NCBI RefSeq assembly: GCF_022410515.1 | Contig: NZ_JACSDI010000001.1 | Location: 868,001-932,000, forward strand | DNA: 64,000 nucleotides | DNA from: Shewanella cutis | GTDB taxonomy: Bacteria; Pseudomonadota; Gammaproteobacteria; Enterobacterales; Shewanellaceae | Direction: 5' to 3' | In this document: one piece after another, positions 17,429-26,888 of the stretch | Numbering within the stretch: the stretch's first letter is position 1 | Layout of the letters: every line of letters begins with the position of its first letter | Position numbers and translations under genes: made by a program | The notes under the pieces: generated by a model | Told to the model about the DNA's origin: nothing | The model's database searches: none | The model's input: only the letters and a program-made list of their open reading frames with translations

Positions 17429-18499
17429 ATGAAAAAGACATTCATCTCTGCATCAGTCGCATCAGTATTAGCACTGGCCTCATTCGGTGCGCTAGCCGAA
17501 GGCCCAAGCTTCTACGGTCGTTTAGAGCTTGCATTAACCAATACTGAAACAGGTGCAACTCTACAATCTGGCACTAACGGTGTTGATACTAAAAACTATG
17601 CTGATGAAAACAATGGCGGCACTTATTTAGAAAATAACTTCTCTCTGTTAGGAGTTAAAGGTTCTGAAAAGATTGCCAACGGTTATGATGTTGTTTATCA
17701 AATGGAATTCCAAGTTGAAAACACTTCAGGTTCTGGTGATGTGTTCAAAGCACGTAACACTTTCCTCGGTTTAAAAACTAATGCAGGTACTGTATTAGTG
17801 GGTCGTAATGACACTGTATTTAAACAAGCTGAAGGTAACGTAGACGTATTTGGTAACACCAACGCGGATATCGACCGTTTAGTTGGCGCACAAACCCGTA
17901 GCGCAGATGGCGTATGGTACTACTCACCAAAAATCGCCGATTTAGTGACCTTAAACGCAACTTATCTGTTCGATGATAACGACACCACTGCAAAAACCAA
18001 CGAAAGCTTATACGCTCTGAGTGCAACTCTGGGTGATAGCAAGTTCAAAGATCAAAACTACTACTTAGCGGTTGCCTATAACAAAGGTATTGCGGGTATT
18101 GATGCATACCGTGGTGTAGCACAAGTTAAATTTGGCGATTTCAAAGTGGGTGGTTTATTCCAAAACTCTGAAAGCGTAACTGATAGCTCAGTAGATGGTA
18201 ACACTTACTTTGTAAACGTTGTTTACACTTTAAACGGTGTTAACCTGAAAGCCGAATACGGCTTTGATGAAACAGGCTTTGGTAACTACTACAAAAACGT
18301 TACCACTGGTACAAACCTGTTAAAAGGCGCAGACATCAGCGTACAAAACTTCAACGTAGGTGCTGACTACCGCTTCTCTAAATCAACTATGGTTTACGGC
18401 CAATATTCAATGTACAGCGGTGACCATGTTGTAGCAGGTAACAAAGTAGACCTACAAGACGACAACGTATTCTCTGTTGGTGTACGTTACGACTTCTAA
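17429..18499 (+). CDS. omp35: Outer membrane porin of the Omp35 type
   Basis: A general porin of 356 aa that forms a trimeric 16-strand beta-barrel in the outer membrane. The signal peptide is residues 1-23 (cleavage after GALA). The mature protein starts EGPSFYGRLELAL, and the chain ends GVRYDF with the terminal aromatic residue needed for Bam assembly. The Gly/Tyr/Asn-rich strand alternation and a plug-like loop region are typical. The ATG has a good GGGAG ribosome site. In Shewanella this locus next to parC encodes Omp35, whose expression is linked to anaerobic growth; that link is from family knowledge. A strong terminator follows. Confidence 0.92.
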   Translation: MKKTFISASVASVLALASFGALAEGPSFYGRLELALTNTETGATLQSGTNGVDTKNYADENNGGTYLENNFSLLGVKGSEKIANGYDVVYQMEFQVENTSGSGDVFKARNTFLGLKTNAGTVLVGRNDTVFKQAEGNVDVFGNTNADIDRLVGAQTRSADGVWYYSPKIADLVTLNATYLFDDNDTTAKTNESLYALSATLGDSKFKDQNYYLAVAYNKGIAGIDAYRGVAQVKFGDFKVGGLFQNSESVTDSSVDGNTYFVNVVYTLNGVNLKAEYGFDETGFGNYYKNVTTGTNLLKGADISVQNFNVGADYRFSKSTMVYGQYSMYSGDHVVAGNKVDLQDDNVFSVGVRYDF

Positions 18500-18522
18500 T
18501 ATCCTTTTGGATATGTGCTAAT

Positions 18523-18553
18523 AAAAACCTACCGCTTGCGGTAGGTTTTTTTA
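18523..18553 (+). terminator. Terminator of omp35
   Basis: ACCTACCGC (18527-18535) pairs with GCGGTAGGT (18538-18546), giving a strong stem with a tight loop followed by a run of T. Confidence 0.9.
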
Positions 18554-18607
18554 TGCCTTGCATTTAATATTCGCCACCCTCTAGGAAATAAAAATCCTTG
18601 AAATAAA

Positions 18608-18643
18608 AAAGCCACTCAAGAGAAACAAACTCGAGTGGCTTCT
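18608..18643 (-). terminator. Terminator of the parE-parC block
   Basis: GCCACTC (18611-18617) pairs with GAGTGGC (18633-18639) across a loop of about 15 nt. Read on the minus strand, it is followed by six T. It lies 54 bp past the parC stop. Confidence 0.8.
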
Positions 18644-18696
18644 TTATTAGCTAGTTTGCCTATATCAAGAGCAAACACTCACGCAATAAGTAAGCA

Positions 18697-20973
18697 TTAA
18701 ATGCTAGGCAAAACCTCAGCACCTTCGCCTAATTCCACGCTATCGACGCGCTGTAATCCGCGCGGCAACTTGGCACCACGGCGGCCACGTTCACCACGAT
18801 AATGCTCTAAATCACTGGGTTTTAGCGTAAGTTTACGTTTACCCGCCCACAGGGTGACGGCGGTATCGGCAGGAACAAGTTGTAAATGTGTCATTAACTC
18901 TTCACGGTTTTTAGCACGTTCGCTTGGAATACCGATAATCTTATTACCTTTACCCTTGGATAATTGTGGTAATGCTTCCAATGAAAACAATAACATACGA
19001 CCTTCATTGGTGATGGCCAAGATAGACATCTCCCGATTACGGTCAATCGGTTTAGGCGGTAAAGATTTGGCATTCGTCGGTAAGCTCAATAGGGCTTTAC
19101 CCGCCTTATTACGAGATACCATGTCATTGAAAGTACAAATAAAGCCATAGCCCGCATCGGTTGCTAAGAGGAAGCATTGCTCATCTTCACCCAAAATAAC
19201 ATGCTGCATGGTCTCACCAGGCGCCATATTAAAGCGGGTAGTAATTGGCTCACCTTGGCTTCGAGCCGATGGCAGACTATGACTATCGGTCGCAAAAGCG
19301 CGCCCGGATGAGTCAATAAACACCGCCGCCTGATTACTACGCCCCATGGCACTACAGAGATATTGATCGCCCGCCTTATAGGATAAAGACTCCGCATCAA
19401 TATCATGACCTTTAGCACAACGCACCCAGCCTTTATCGGATAACACCACTGTCACAGGCTCACTCGGTGTCAGCTCTTGCTCAGTTAAGGCTTTAGACTC
19501 ATGACGCTCGACGATAGGAGAACGACGCTCATCGCCATAGGTCTCACCATCTTGGATTAACTCTTTCTTAATTAAGGTTTTTAAGCGGCGCTCAGAGCCT
19601 AATAATTGCTCTAACTTTTCACGTTCAGCTTCAAGCTCATCCTGCTCGGCCTTAATCTTAAATTCTTCTAACTTAGCTAAATGGCGTAATTTTAACTCGA
19701 GTATGGCCTCAGCTTGTTTATCCGTTAGATTAAAACGCGCCATCAACTCCGCTTTAGGCTCATCGTGAAAGCGAATGATCTCAATCACTTCGTCGATATT
19801 GAGGAAAGCGATCATTAATGCTTCAAGAATATGTAAGCGCGCCAGCACTTTATCTAAACGATATTCGAGGCGACGTCTTACGGTATCGACACGGAATTCT
19901 AACCATTCGGTGAGTAGGTCTTTTAAGCCTTTTACTCGTGGACGACCATCAAGACCAAGCACGTTAAGGTTTACCCTAAAGCTTTTCTCAAGATCGGTGG
20001 TCGCAAATAAGTGAGCCATGAGTTGATCGCAATCAACACGGTTAGAGCGTGGAACAATCACTAAGCGAACAGGATTTTCATGGTCAGACTCATCACGCAA
20101 GTCAGCAACCATAGGCAATTTTTTCGCCTGCATTTGCGCAGCAATCTGCTCTAAAATCTTACCACTACTCGCCTGATGCGGCAGTGCAGTGATGACAACC
20201 TCCCCCGCCTCCACACTGTAAACGGCACGGGCTTTTAAGGAGCCCCGCCCCGTTTCATAGATTTTGGCAATATCGGCAGCGGGAGTAATAATCTCAGCTT
20301 CAGTAGGATAATCAGGCCCCGGCACGTAGGCCATCAACTGTTCAAGGTCGAGTTTAGGCTCTTCTAAAAGCGCGACGCAGGCATTCACCAACTCTCTGGC
20401 ATTATGTGGCGGAATATCCGTCGCCATCCCCACCGCAATGCCTGTAATACCATTGAGTAGAATATGGGGTAAGCGTGCCGGCAGTACTTTGGGTTCTTTT
20501 AGAGTGCCATCGAAGTTCGCGCCCCATTCAACTGTACCTTGTCCTAGCTCAGATAATAACACCTCAGAAAATTTCGACAGGCGAGCTTCGGTATAACGCA
20601 TTGCAGCGAATGACTTAGGATCGTCTGGCGCCCCCCAGTTTCCTTGACCATCAACTAGCGGATAGCGATAGGAAAATGGCTGCGCCATCAGTACCATCGC
20701 CTCATAACAGGCGCTATCGCCATGGGGGTGGTACTTACCTAATACGTCACCCACAGTGCGGGCCGATTTTTTATGCTTAGATTGCGCGGATAAACCGAGC
20801 TCGCTCATGGCATAAATAATCCGGCGCTGCACCGGTTTAAGACCATCACCGATATGGGGTAAGGCACGGTCCATGATGACGTACATGGAATAATTCAGAT
20901 AAGCTTCTTCGGTAAAGCGCCGCAATGGCATCTGCTCTACGCCATCCAAGCTTAACTTGATTGCGTCACTCAT
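18697..20973 (-). CDS. parC: DNA topoisomerase IV subunit A
   Basis: The breakage-rejoining subunit of topoisomerase IV, which decatenates daughter chromosomes. The 758-aa length fits ParC. The catalytic tyrosine lies in [12 protein letters not shown] (near residue 125), and the quinolone-resistance region shows [15 protein letters not shown] around 80-94 with the usual Ser and Glu positions. [14 protein letters not shown] is the conserved family segment. The C-terminal region is the beta-pinwheel domain. It overlaps the upstream sugar-dehydrogenase-like gene by 8 nt and is the last gene of the leftward block. Confidence 0.97.
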   Translation of the reverse strand: MSDAIKLSLDGVEQMPLRRFTEEAYLNYSMYVIMDRALPHIGDGLKPVQRRIIYAMSELGLSAQSKHKKSARTVGDVLGKYHPHGDSACYEAMVLMAQPFSYRYPLVDGQGNWGAPDDPKSFAAMRYTEARLSKFSEVLLSELGQGTVEWGANFDGTLKEPKVLPARLPHILLNGITGIAVGMATDIPPHNARELVNACVALLEEPKLDLEQLMAYVPGPDYPTEAEIITPAADIAKIYETGRGSLKARAVYSVEAGEVVITALPHQASSGKILEQIAAQMQAKKLPMVADLRDESDHENPVRLVIVPRSNRVDCDQLMAHLFATTDLEKSFRVNLNVLGLDGRPRVKGLKDLLTEWLEFRVDTVRRRLEYRLDKVLARLHILEALMIAFLNIDEVIEIIRFHDEPKAELMARFNLTDKQAEAILELKLRHLAKLEEFKIKAEQDELEAEREKLEQLLGSERRLKTLIKKELIQDGETYGDERRSPIVERHESKALTEQELTPSEPVTVVLSDKGWVRCAKGHDIDAESLSYKAGDQYLCSAMGRSNQAAVFIDSSGRAFATDSHSLPSARSQGEPITTRFNMAPGETMQHVILGEDEQCFLLATDAGYGFICTFNDMVSRNKAGKALLSLPTNAKSLPPKPIDRNREMSILAITNEGRMLLFSLEALPQLSKGKGNKIIGIPSERAKNREELMTHLQLVPADTAVTLWAGKRKLTLKPSDLEHYRGERGRRGAKLPRGLQRVDSVELGEGAEVLPSI

Positions 20974-22141
20974 TTTCTTCTAGTTCCTGTGGTTCTTCAG
21001 TATTATCGCCATTCCTATAGAACAGCCGATACAGGTTACCTTTCAAATCATCCGAAATGTACATAGCCCCATCGCCACCCGACAACAATGCATAGGGACG
21101 GGCAACCGGAAACTCACCATCGAGAAAACTCACCACAGTTTCGCGACTGACCACCTGCTGATTTTCAAGCTTCAACATGACGATTTGATAACCGACTTTG
21201 CTTGAACGGTTCCAAGAACCATTTTCAGCAACAAACAATTGGTTATGATAGATTTGTGGGAATTGCTTACCACGGTAAAACGCCAATCCCGTTGGTGCAA
21301 CATGGGCAGGCAGTTCATATACAGGTACGCTAATTTTTAAATTTTGGGGTTTTTCGTAGGCGGGCTCCACCACGGACGATGCATGCAGATAGGGGAAACC
21401 ATAGTGGCTGCCCATCACATCTACACGGTTAATCTCATCGGGTGGCAAGTTATCACCCATCCAATCCCGCCCCTGATCGGCAAACCATAATTTGCCATCC
21501 TGTGGAGACCAGTCAAATCCAGTCACATTTCGGATGCCCAAGGCAATTTGTTCGCTTGCGCCAGTATCGACATTGATCGCAATAATGCTGCTATGGGGCG
21601 CGCTTGCTTCACACACGTTACAAGGTGCGCCGATAGAGACATAGAGCCGACCATCAGGGCCAAACTTCATCGCTCGCGCACTTTTTTTGTCTGACTCGGG
21701 TAGATCGCTATAAATCTCTTTAGGCCGGCTAGGACGACGCAAACGCTGCTCGATATCAATAAAACGCACGATTCGATTTTCAGTTGCAACAAACAGGTCG
21801 CCATGATGAAACGCTATCGCATCGGGTGATTCAAGCCCTTTGGCGATAACATAACGCTTATCAACACGACCATCTTGGTTACTATCAACAAGCGCATGCA
21901 CTGTGCCACTTTTATTGGAACCGACAAATAACGTGCCGTTTGAACCCATTGCAATTTGTTTGGCATCTCCAAGATCGGAGGCGTAAAGCGATAAACCAAA
22001 CCCCTTTGAGACGGTGATCATGATTGACTGGGACCCTGCAATAGCCGTCTGAAAGGGTAACAACGCCAGACTTACCAGTAGGGTCCAATAGGCAGAGAAC
22101 ACTGTTAGATATTTATAATTATTCGTTTTTATATACAACAT
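20966..22141 (-). CDS. Secreted PQQ-type sugar/sorbosone dehydrogenase-like protein
   Basis: A 391-aa protein with a signal peptide (hydrophobic stretch about 12-33, cleavage near AIAG) and a six-bladed beta-propeller of the soluble glucose/L-sorbosone dehydrogenase family. Family features include [51 protein letters not shown] and [11 protein letters not shown]. Homologues bind PQQ and oxidise sugars in the periplasm, but whether this one does is untested. The position between parE and parC, with an 8-nt overlap into parC, is unexpected for a periplasmic oxidoreductase and means parC translation is coupled to it. Confidence 0.85.
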   Translation of the reverse strand: MLYIKTNNYKYLTVFSAYWTLLVSLALLPFQTAIAGSQSIMITVSKGFGLSLYASDLGDAKQIAMGSNGTLFVGSNKSGTVHALVDSNQDGRVDKRYVIAKGLESPDAIAFHHGDLFVATENRIVRFIDIEQRLRRPSRPKEIYSDLPESDKKSARAMKFGPDGRLYVSIGAPCNVCEASAPHSSIIAINVDTGASEQIALGIRNVTGFDWSPQDGKLWFADQGRDWMGDNLPPDEINRVDVMGSHYGFPYLHASSVVEPAYEKPQNLKISVPVYELPAHVAPTGLAFYRGKQFPQIYHNQLFVAENGSWNRSSKVGYQIVMLKLENQQVVSRETVVSFLDGEFPVARPYALLSGGDGAMYISDDLKGNLYRLFYRNGDNTEEPQELEENE

Positions 22142-22193
22142 GGTAATTTTCTTTATGCCTAAGTGTTATTGTTATCGGCAATAGTGCACAACA

Positions 22194-24080
22194 TTAAAGT
22201 ACCGCCATGTCACCCTTATCTTCGAGCCAGTTTTTACGATCGGGTGAACGCTTTTTAGCCAGCAGCATATCCATCAGGGAATCGGTTTCTTCCGCATCAT
22301 CAATGGTTAACTGGACTAAACGCCGAGTGTTTGGATCCATTGTTGTTTCACGCAATTGGAGGGGATTCATTTCACCCAACCCTTTGAAGCGTGTTACCTG
22401 AACCTTCCCTTTTTTATTCTCAGCGTTGATACGATCAAGAACACCTTCTTTCTCGGCCTCATCTAAGGCGTAATAGACATCTTTACCTATATCAATACGG
22501 AACAGTGGCGGCATGGCAATATAAACATGGCCCTGTTCCACCAACACTCGGTAATGCTTCAAAAACAGCGCACAGAGTAAAGTTGCAATATGCAATCCAT
22601 CGGAGTCGGCATCTGCGAGAATACAGATTTTGCCATACCTTAACTCAGAAATATCATTGCTATCGGGGTCGCAACCAATAGCCACAGAAATGTCATGCAC
22701 TTCCTGCGAGGCCAATACCTGCGAAGCATCCACTTCCCAGGTATTTAAGATTTTTCCACGCAGCGGCATAATAGCTTGAAACTCACGATCCCGCGCCTGT
22801 TTAGCACTGCCTCCTGCCGAGTCACCTTCCACGAGGAACAACTCACCGCGCATCGGATCTTGTCCACTACAATCGGTCAGTTTACCTGGCAATGCAGGGC
22901 CTGAAGTAACCTTTTTACGGGCGACTTTTTTCGCTGCTTTTAAACGCTTTTGCGCGTTATTGATACACATCTCAGCCAATGATTCGGCCAATTCGGTATT
23001 CGAATTTAACCAAAGTGAAAACGCATCGCGGACAATGCCAGAAACAAAGGCCGAACTTTGACGGCTAGAAAGCTTCTCTTTAGTTTGCCCTGCAAACTGC
23101 GGGTCTTGCATCTTCACCGACAGAATAAACGCCGCACGATCCCAAATATCCTCAGGAGAGAGCTTTATCCCACGGGGGATCAGATTGCGAAACTCACAAA
23201 ACTCGCGCATTGATTCCAGCAAACCTTGACGGAAACCATTGACATGGGTACCACCGAGGGGAGTTGGGATCAGGTTGACATAACTTTCGTTAATCGACTC
23301 CCCGCCCTCAGGCAACCAGGTAATAGCCCAATCAGCCGCCTCAATTTGCCCCTTAAAACTGCCGATAAAAGGCTCTTCCGGCAACATTACATTATCGCCA
23401 ACCGCAGTTTTAAGATAATCGGTTAGTCCACTCTCGTAGTACCACTCATGTACTTCGTTAGTGTGCTTATTAGTAAACTTGATCCTAAGGCCCGGACACA
23501 ATACCGCCTTAGCACGCAGTAAATAGATGAGTTTTGAATTGGAGAAATTCGCCGAATCAAAATAGCTGGCGTCGGGCCAAAAATGCACTCGAGTACCAGT
23601 ATTGCGCCGACCACAGGTACCAGTGACTTTTAGCTCTTCAACTTTAAAGCCATTTTCAAATGCAATATCATACACTTGGCCATCACGGCGCACTGTGACT
23701 TCGACTCTGCGAGACAGGGCGTTAACAACTGAAATCCCCACACCGTGCAAACCACCGGAAAATTGGTAATTTTTATTTGAAAACTTACCGCCGGCATGCA
23801 GTTTAGTGAGGATCAATTCAACCCCAGGAATGCCTTCCTCGGGATGAATATCTACTGGCATACCACGACCATCGTCAGTGACTTCCAGTGAGTTATCGGT
23901 GTATAGCACAACTTCGATTTTAGTAGCATGACCTGCTAAGGCTTCATCGACACTGTTATCTATGACCTCTTGGCCTAAATGGTTAGGTCGGGTGGTATCG
24001 GTATACATACCTGGACGGCGTTTTACTGGGTCAAGTCCGTTAAGAACTTCAATGGCGTCAGAGGTGTATTGATTCGTCAT
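22194..24080 (-). CDS. parE: DNA topoisomerase IV subunit B
   Basis: The ATPase subunit partnering ParC. The 628-aa length fits ParE. It has the GHKL ATPase signature VIDNSVDEALAGHA, DDGRGMPVDIHPEEG and the glycine-rich lid GGKFSNKNYQFSGGLHGVG; the last spans about 97-115. The Toprim domain shows LVEGDSAGGSAKQARD and the acidic ADADSDGLHI, and the KGLGEMNP motif is near the C-terminus. Second-to-last pair in the block; 52 bp separate it from the sugar-dehydrogenase-like gene. Confidence 0.97.
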   Translation of the reverse strand: MTNQYTSDAIEVLNGLDPVKRRPGMYTDTTRPNHLGQEVIDNSVDEALAGHATKIEVVLYTDNSLEVTDDGRGMPVDIHPEEGIPGVELILTKLHAGGKFSNKNYQFSGGLHGVGISVVNALSRRVEVTVRRDGQVYDIAFENGFKVEELKVTGTCGRRNTGTRVHFWPDASYFDSANFSNSKLIYLLRAKAVLCPGLRIKFTNKHTNEVHEWYYESGLTDYLKTAVGDNVMLPEEPFIGSFKGQIEAADWAITWLPEGGESINESYVNLIPTPLGGTHVNGFRQGLLESMREFCEFRNLIPRGIKLSPEDIWDRAAFILSVKMQDPQFAGQTKEKLSSRQSSAFVSGIVRDAFSLWLNSNTELAESLAEMCINNAQKRLKAAKKVARKKVTSGPALPGKLTDCSGQDPMRGELFLVEGDSAGGSAKQARDREFQAIMPLRGKILNTWEVDASQVLASQEVHDISVAIGCDPDSNDISELRYGKICILADADSDGLHIATLLCALFLKHYRVLVEQGHVYIAMPPLFRIDIGKDVYYALDEAEKEGVLDRINAENKKGKVQVTRFKGLGEMNPLQLRETTMDPNTRRLVQLTIDDAEETDSLMDMLLAKKRSPDRKNWLEDKGDMAVL

Positions 24081-24136
24081 AGTGTACGCTATAAGTTGTT
24101 ATATCCGGCCATGTTGCGGCTCTGGATGACTATTTG

Positions 24137-24712
24137 TCAAGGTAAGTGTAAAAATTGGCTTACGGTTTGCAGATATCGCTCATAACCCACAAAACTGTGA
24201 TCACCACCAGATTCTATCCGTAATTGACAATGGTGATACTTATGCAGTGCTTCACGATAATCCAGCACTTCATCGCCCGTTTGCAATAGTACCAAAAAAC
24301 GCTCCGGATTGCGGATAACTGCGGTATTAAATTCAGCGACTTCCGCCTTATGTTCTGGCAAAACCTGATAATGCTCTTGGGTATAGGGGTTAAATTGCGG
24401 CCCCATAAATTCATCAAACAATTCAAAAGGCTTTACGGCCGGGTTTACCAACACAGCTCTGCCACCATAACGCTCAGTTAAATAACTGGCAAAGTAGCCC
24501 CCCAAGGACGAACCAATATAATTAAAGGACTCGTTCGCTTGCTGTGCCTCTTCAACATAGCTTTGCAGCAAGGCCATCGCGGCTTTGGGTGTATTGGGTA
24601 ACTGTGGCTGATGAAAAGTGAGGAATGGGTGATACTCGGCCATATATCTTGCCGTTATCACCGCTTTATCAGAGAAAGGAGAACTGTTGAATCCGTGAAT
24701 ATAGAGCAGCAT
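24137..24712 (-). CDS. yqiA: YqiA-family esterase
   Basis: A small alpha/beta hydrolase of 191 aa. The nucleophile elbow is GSSLGG near residue 70, the oxyanion region is LYIHGFNSSP at 3-12, and late residues QTGDEVLDY and GGDHSF supply the acid and histidine of the triad. E. coli YqiA hydrolyses palmitoyl-CoA and short esters in vitro; the physiological substrate is unclear. The order nudF-yqiB-cpdA-yqiA-parE is the same as in E. coli, which supports the call. Confidence 0.92.
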   Translation of the reverse strand: MLLYIHGFNSSPFSDKAVITARYMAEYHPFLTFHQPQLPNTPKAAMALLQSYVEEAQQANESFNYIGSSLGGYFASYLTERYGGRAVLVNPAVKPFELFDEFMGPQFNPYTQEHYQVLPEHKAEVAEFNTAVIRNPERFLVLLQTGDEVLDYREALHKYHHCQLRIESGGDHSFVGYERYLQTVSQFLHLP

Positions 24713-24738
24713 AGTTCCTCAAGCTGCGGTCACTCGCG

Positions 24739-25575
24739 TTAATAACCGCTGGAATCTTTATCGGGGGAAAACAGATTTCCCGGCACGCGATACACATTAG
24801 TGCTGATGCTACCATCGGCCTTAAGCTCCAGCAAACGATAACCTGGTTGCAGTCCATCAAGCGCAAAATAAGGGGATTGCGGTTTAAACTGAATGCAGGT
24901 TGAAGGCGTTGCCATTAACTGCAGCGCACGGTGAGGACCATCGTAATGGGTATCCAACTGTTGATGCACATGCCCCCAGAGCAAACCTTTAACCTGTGGA
25001 TATTGAGCTACACGCCTTAAAAACTCCGCACCATTATCCATGCAGTGTTGGTCTAACCAGGCACAATTAACTAGGATCGGATTATGGTGCATCACTAGCA
25101 ACGTATGATGTTCAGGGTGAGCAGCAATCGCTTGCTCAATGAGTTCAAACTGACTCTCCCCCATATGCCCACCGGGTTTTCCTCTCACGGTCGAATCCAG
25201 CATCAAAATTTGCCATTTGCCAACTAAGATTCGCTGCTGGCCAAAAACACGCTCGCCCTGCATATGAAGAAACATGATCCGCGGATCGTCATGGTTACCC
25301 GGAAGATAATGGCAAGGTAAATTGAGCGGGGCAACAGCAGACACAAATTGGCGATATGACTCAGGAGAATAATCTTGACTTAAGTCGCCTGTGGCGAGCA
25401 TAAGATGTGCAGGATAATTAACCGCGCGAATCGTGTTGAGTACCGCGGCCAAACTCTTGCTGGTATTGACTCCCAGTAACTGAGCTTCAGGATCGGCAAA
25501 AAGGTGCGGGTCGGTGACTTGCACTATGCGCACACTTTCATCAGCTATAGAGTAAGAGATAGCCTCTTTCAGCAC
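24739..25575 (-). CDS. cpdA: 3-prime,5-prime-cyclic AMP phosphodiesterase CpdA
   Basis: A metallophosphoesterase that degrades cAMP and so tunes CRP signalling. The 278-aa protein carries the full metal-binding set: TDPHLF near 21, GDLSQD near 64, GNHDDPR near 95, MHHNP near 165 and GHVHQQ near 202. The frame begins with GTG at 25575, and no in-frame ATG would preserve the first motif. In Shewanella, CRP controls anaerobic respiration, so this enzyme may affect the respiratory genes elsewhere in the window; that is inference. Confidence 0.93.
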   Translation of the reverse strand: MLKEAISYSIADESVRIVQVTDPHLFADPEAQLLGVNTSKSLAAVLNTIRAVNYPAHLMLATGDLSQDYSPESYRQFVSAVAPLNLPCHYLPGNHDDPRIMFLHMQGERVFGQQRILVGKWQILMLDSTVRGKPGGHMGESQFELIEQAIAAHPEHHTLLVMHHNPILVNCAWLDQHCMDNGAEFLRRVAQYPQVKGLLWGHVHQQLDTHYDGPHRALQLMATPSTCIQFKPQSPYFALDGLQPGYRLLELKADGSISTNVYRVPGNLFSPDKDSSGY

Positions 25576-25590
25576 ATTGAATACCCAATT

Positions 25591-26043
25591 CTAAGACTGG
25601 CAAACCAAACGTTGTTGACTGCCAATCTTCAATAATTCGCCCAGGAATGCATTTACCTGGTACTTCTCATCACTATGATACATACGTAAATTGGGATAAT
25701 CATACACTGGGCGCAATTGGTAAATCTGTTGACCAGTTAACACTTCTGCTAATTTAGCATCATGATAAATTCTCACTAACACCTTGGGAATATTAACAAA
25801 CTCCATGATTTGTAGTGGGCGTGAGATTTCAACTAATTGAGTATATTTGGTATTTTCTAAAATACGGATGACTAATACACCTACTTCACCTTCAAGCTGC
25901 CAAGACTGCCCCACGGCAATATCGAGTGGTAACCACTTTTGCATATAGCCATAGTTACGCCCGCATAGCGCTAAAAATTCGCTCACGTTGGGTTGATAAC
26001 GCGGTTTTTGATGTGATGTTGAATGAGTCAAACCTCTTTCCAA
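25591..26043 (-). CDS. yqiB: DUF1249 family protein (YqiB)
   Basis: A 150-aa cytosolic protein aligning with E. coli YqiB through YGYMQKWLPLD, MEFVNIPKVLVRIYHDAKLAEV (split) and PVYDYPNLRMYHSDEK. Its role is unknown. No ATG fits the family's N-terminus; the start appears to be TTG at 26043, 1 nt after the nudF stop, suggesting translational coupling. A second TTG four codons later is an alternative. Confidence 0.88.
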   Translation of the reverse strand: MERGLTHSTSHQKPRYQPNVSEFLALCGRNYGYMQKWLPLDIAVGQSWQLEGEVGVLVIRILENTKYTQLVEISRPLQIMEFVNIPKVLVRIYHDAKLAEVLTGQQIYQLRPVYDYPNLRMYHSDEKYQVNAFLGELLKIGSQQRLVCQS

Positions 26044-26044
26044 C

Positions 26045-26647
26045 CTAAACCAGTTGCTGATAGTTTAATTGCAACCACTGCAATCCAATGACGGTCGATG
26101 CATTGTCTATTTCGCCCGTAACGACCCCGTTATAGGCAGCCTCACGGTCCACAACATGCAATCGAATATCTTCGTGTTCGTCAGCTAATCCGTGCAAACC
26201 TTGCGCCTGTGATGAATCCACATCGGCCCAATAAAAGTAGAAACGTTCAGTACTGCCACCAGGGCTTGCAAGGTAACTATTCACAAAATGGATGTTGCGA
26301 GCGGTCAAGCCAGTTTCTTCAAACAATTCACGGTGCGCGACATCCATTGGCATTTCGTCAGGCGCAATCATACCCGCGACTAACTCCATAAGCCAAGGGG
26401 ATTTAGTGGTTGCTAATGCTGGAAAACGAACTTGCTCAATCAACACAATTTTATCGCGCTTGAGATCATAGGGTAGCACAACGACCGCATGGCCACGCTC
26501 AAAGACCTCACGAGTGACAGGCTGACTCCAGCCTCCGGCAAAAAGCTTATGTTTGAAGGTAAATTGCTCTAAGGCAAAAAAGCCTTGATATAGTGATTTT
26601 TTTTCGAGGATTTCAATATCTGTTTGCGAAAAAACCTGAGGCTTCAT
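26045..26647 (-). CDS. nudF: ADP-ribose diphosphatase NudF
   Basis: A Nudix hydrolase of 200 aa that cleaves ADP-ribose to AMP and ribose 5-phosphate. The Nudix box is complete: G-x5-E-x7-REL-x-EETGL, beginning GMIAPDE near residue 90. The proline downstream of the box (YLASPGGSTERFY) is typical of the ADP-ribose subfamily. It heads the leftward block of nudF-yqiB-cpdA-yqiA-parE, divergent from tolC, as in E. coli. Confidence 0.95.
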   Translation of the reverse strand: MKPQVFSQTDIEILEKKSLYQGFFALEQFTFKHKLFAGGWSQPVTREVFERGHAVVVLPYDLKRDKIVLIEQVRFPALATTKSPWLMELVAGMIAPDEMPMDVAHRELFEETGLTARNIHFVNSYLASPGGSTERFYFYWADVDSSQAQGLHGLADEHEDIRLHVVDREAAYNGVVTGEIDNASTVIGLQWLQLNYQQLV

Positions 26648-26783
26648 ATCTTATCCTTTACAGTTAAATTTTCGCCTATTATCAAGGCAATTTGGCTCGT
26701 TTTTAAATAAAATCTGTTACACTTCGCAGTTGACTTGAACGTGTGGGAGTTTTTAGACTCTACGTCATTAAGTTTTAGCTGTA

Positions 26784-26803
26784 TCGGGAAGCGTCGGGAA
26801 GCG
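26784..26803. repeat. Tandem 10-bp duplication in the tolC leader region
   Basis: TCGGGAAGCG occurs twice in direct succession. It lies about 86 bp upstream of the tolC start, in the likely 5-prime untranslated region. Confidence 0.8.
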
Positions 26804-26888
26804 CAAACCGCCTTGGTAAAGGCATTACTTAGTCTAAACGAAGTTATAAATTTCTCCTTTTGGAGATTTTGTCTAATAAGGACAGCAA

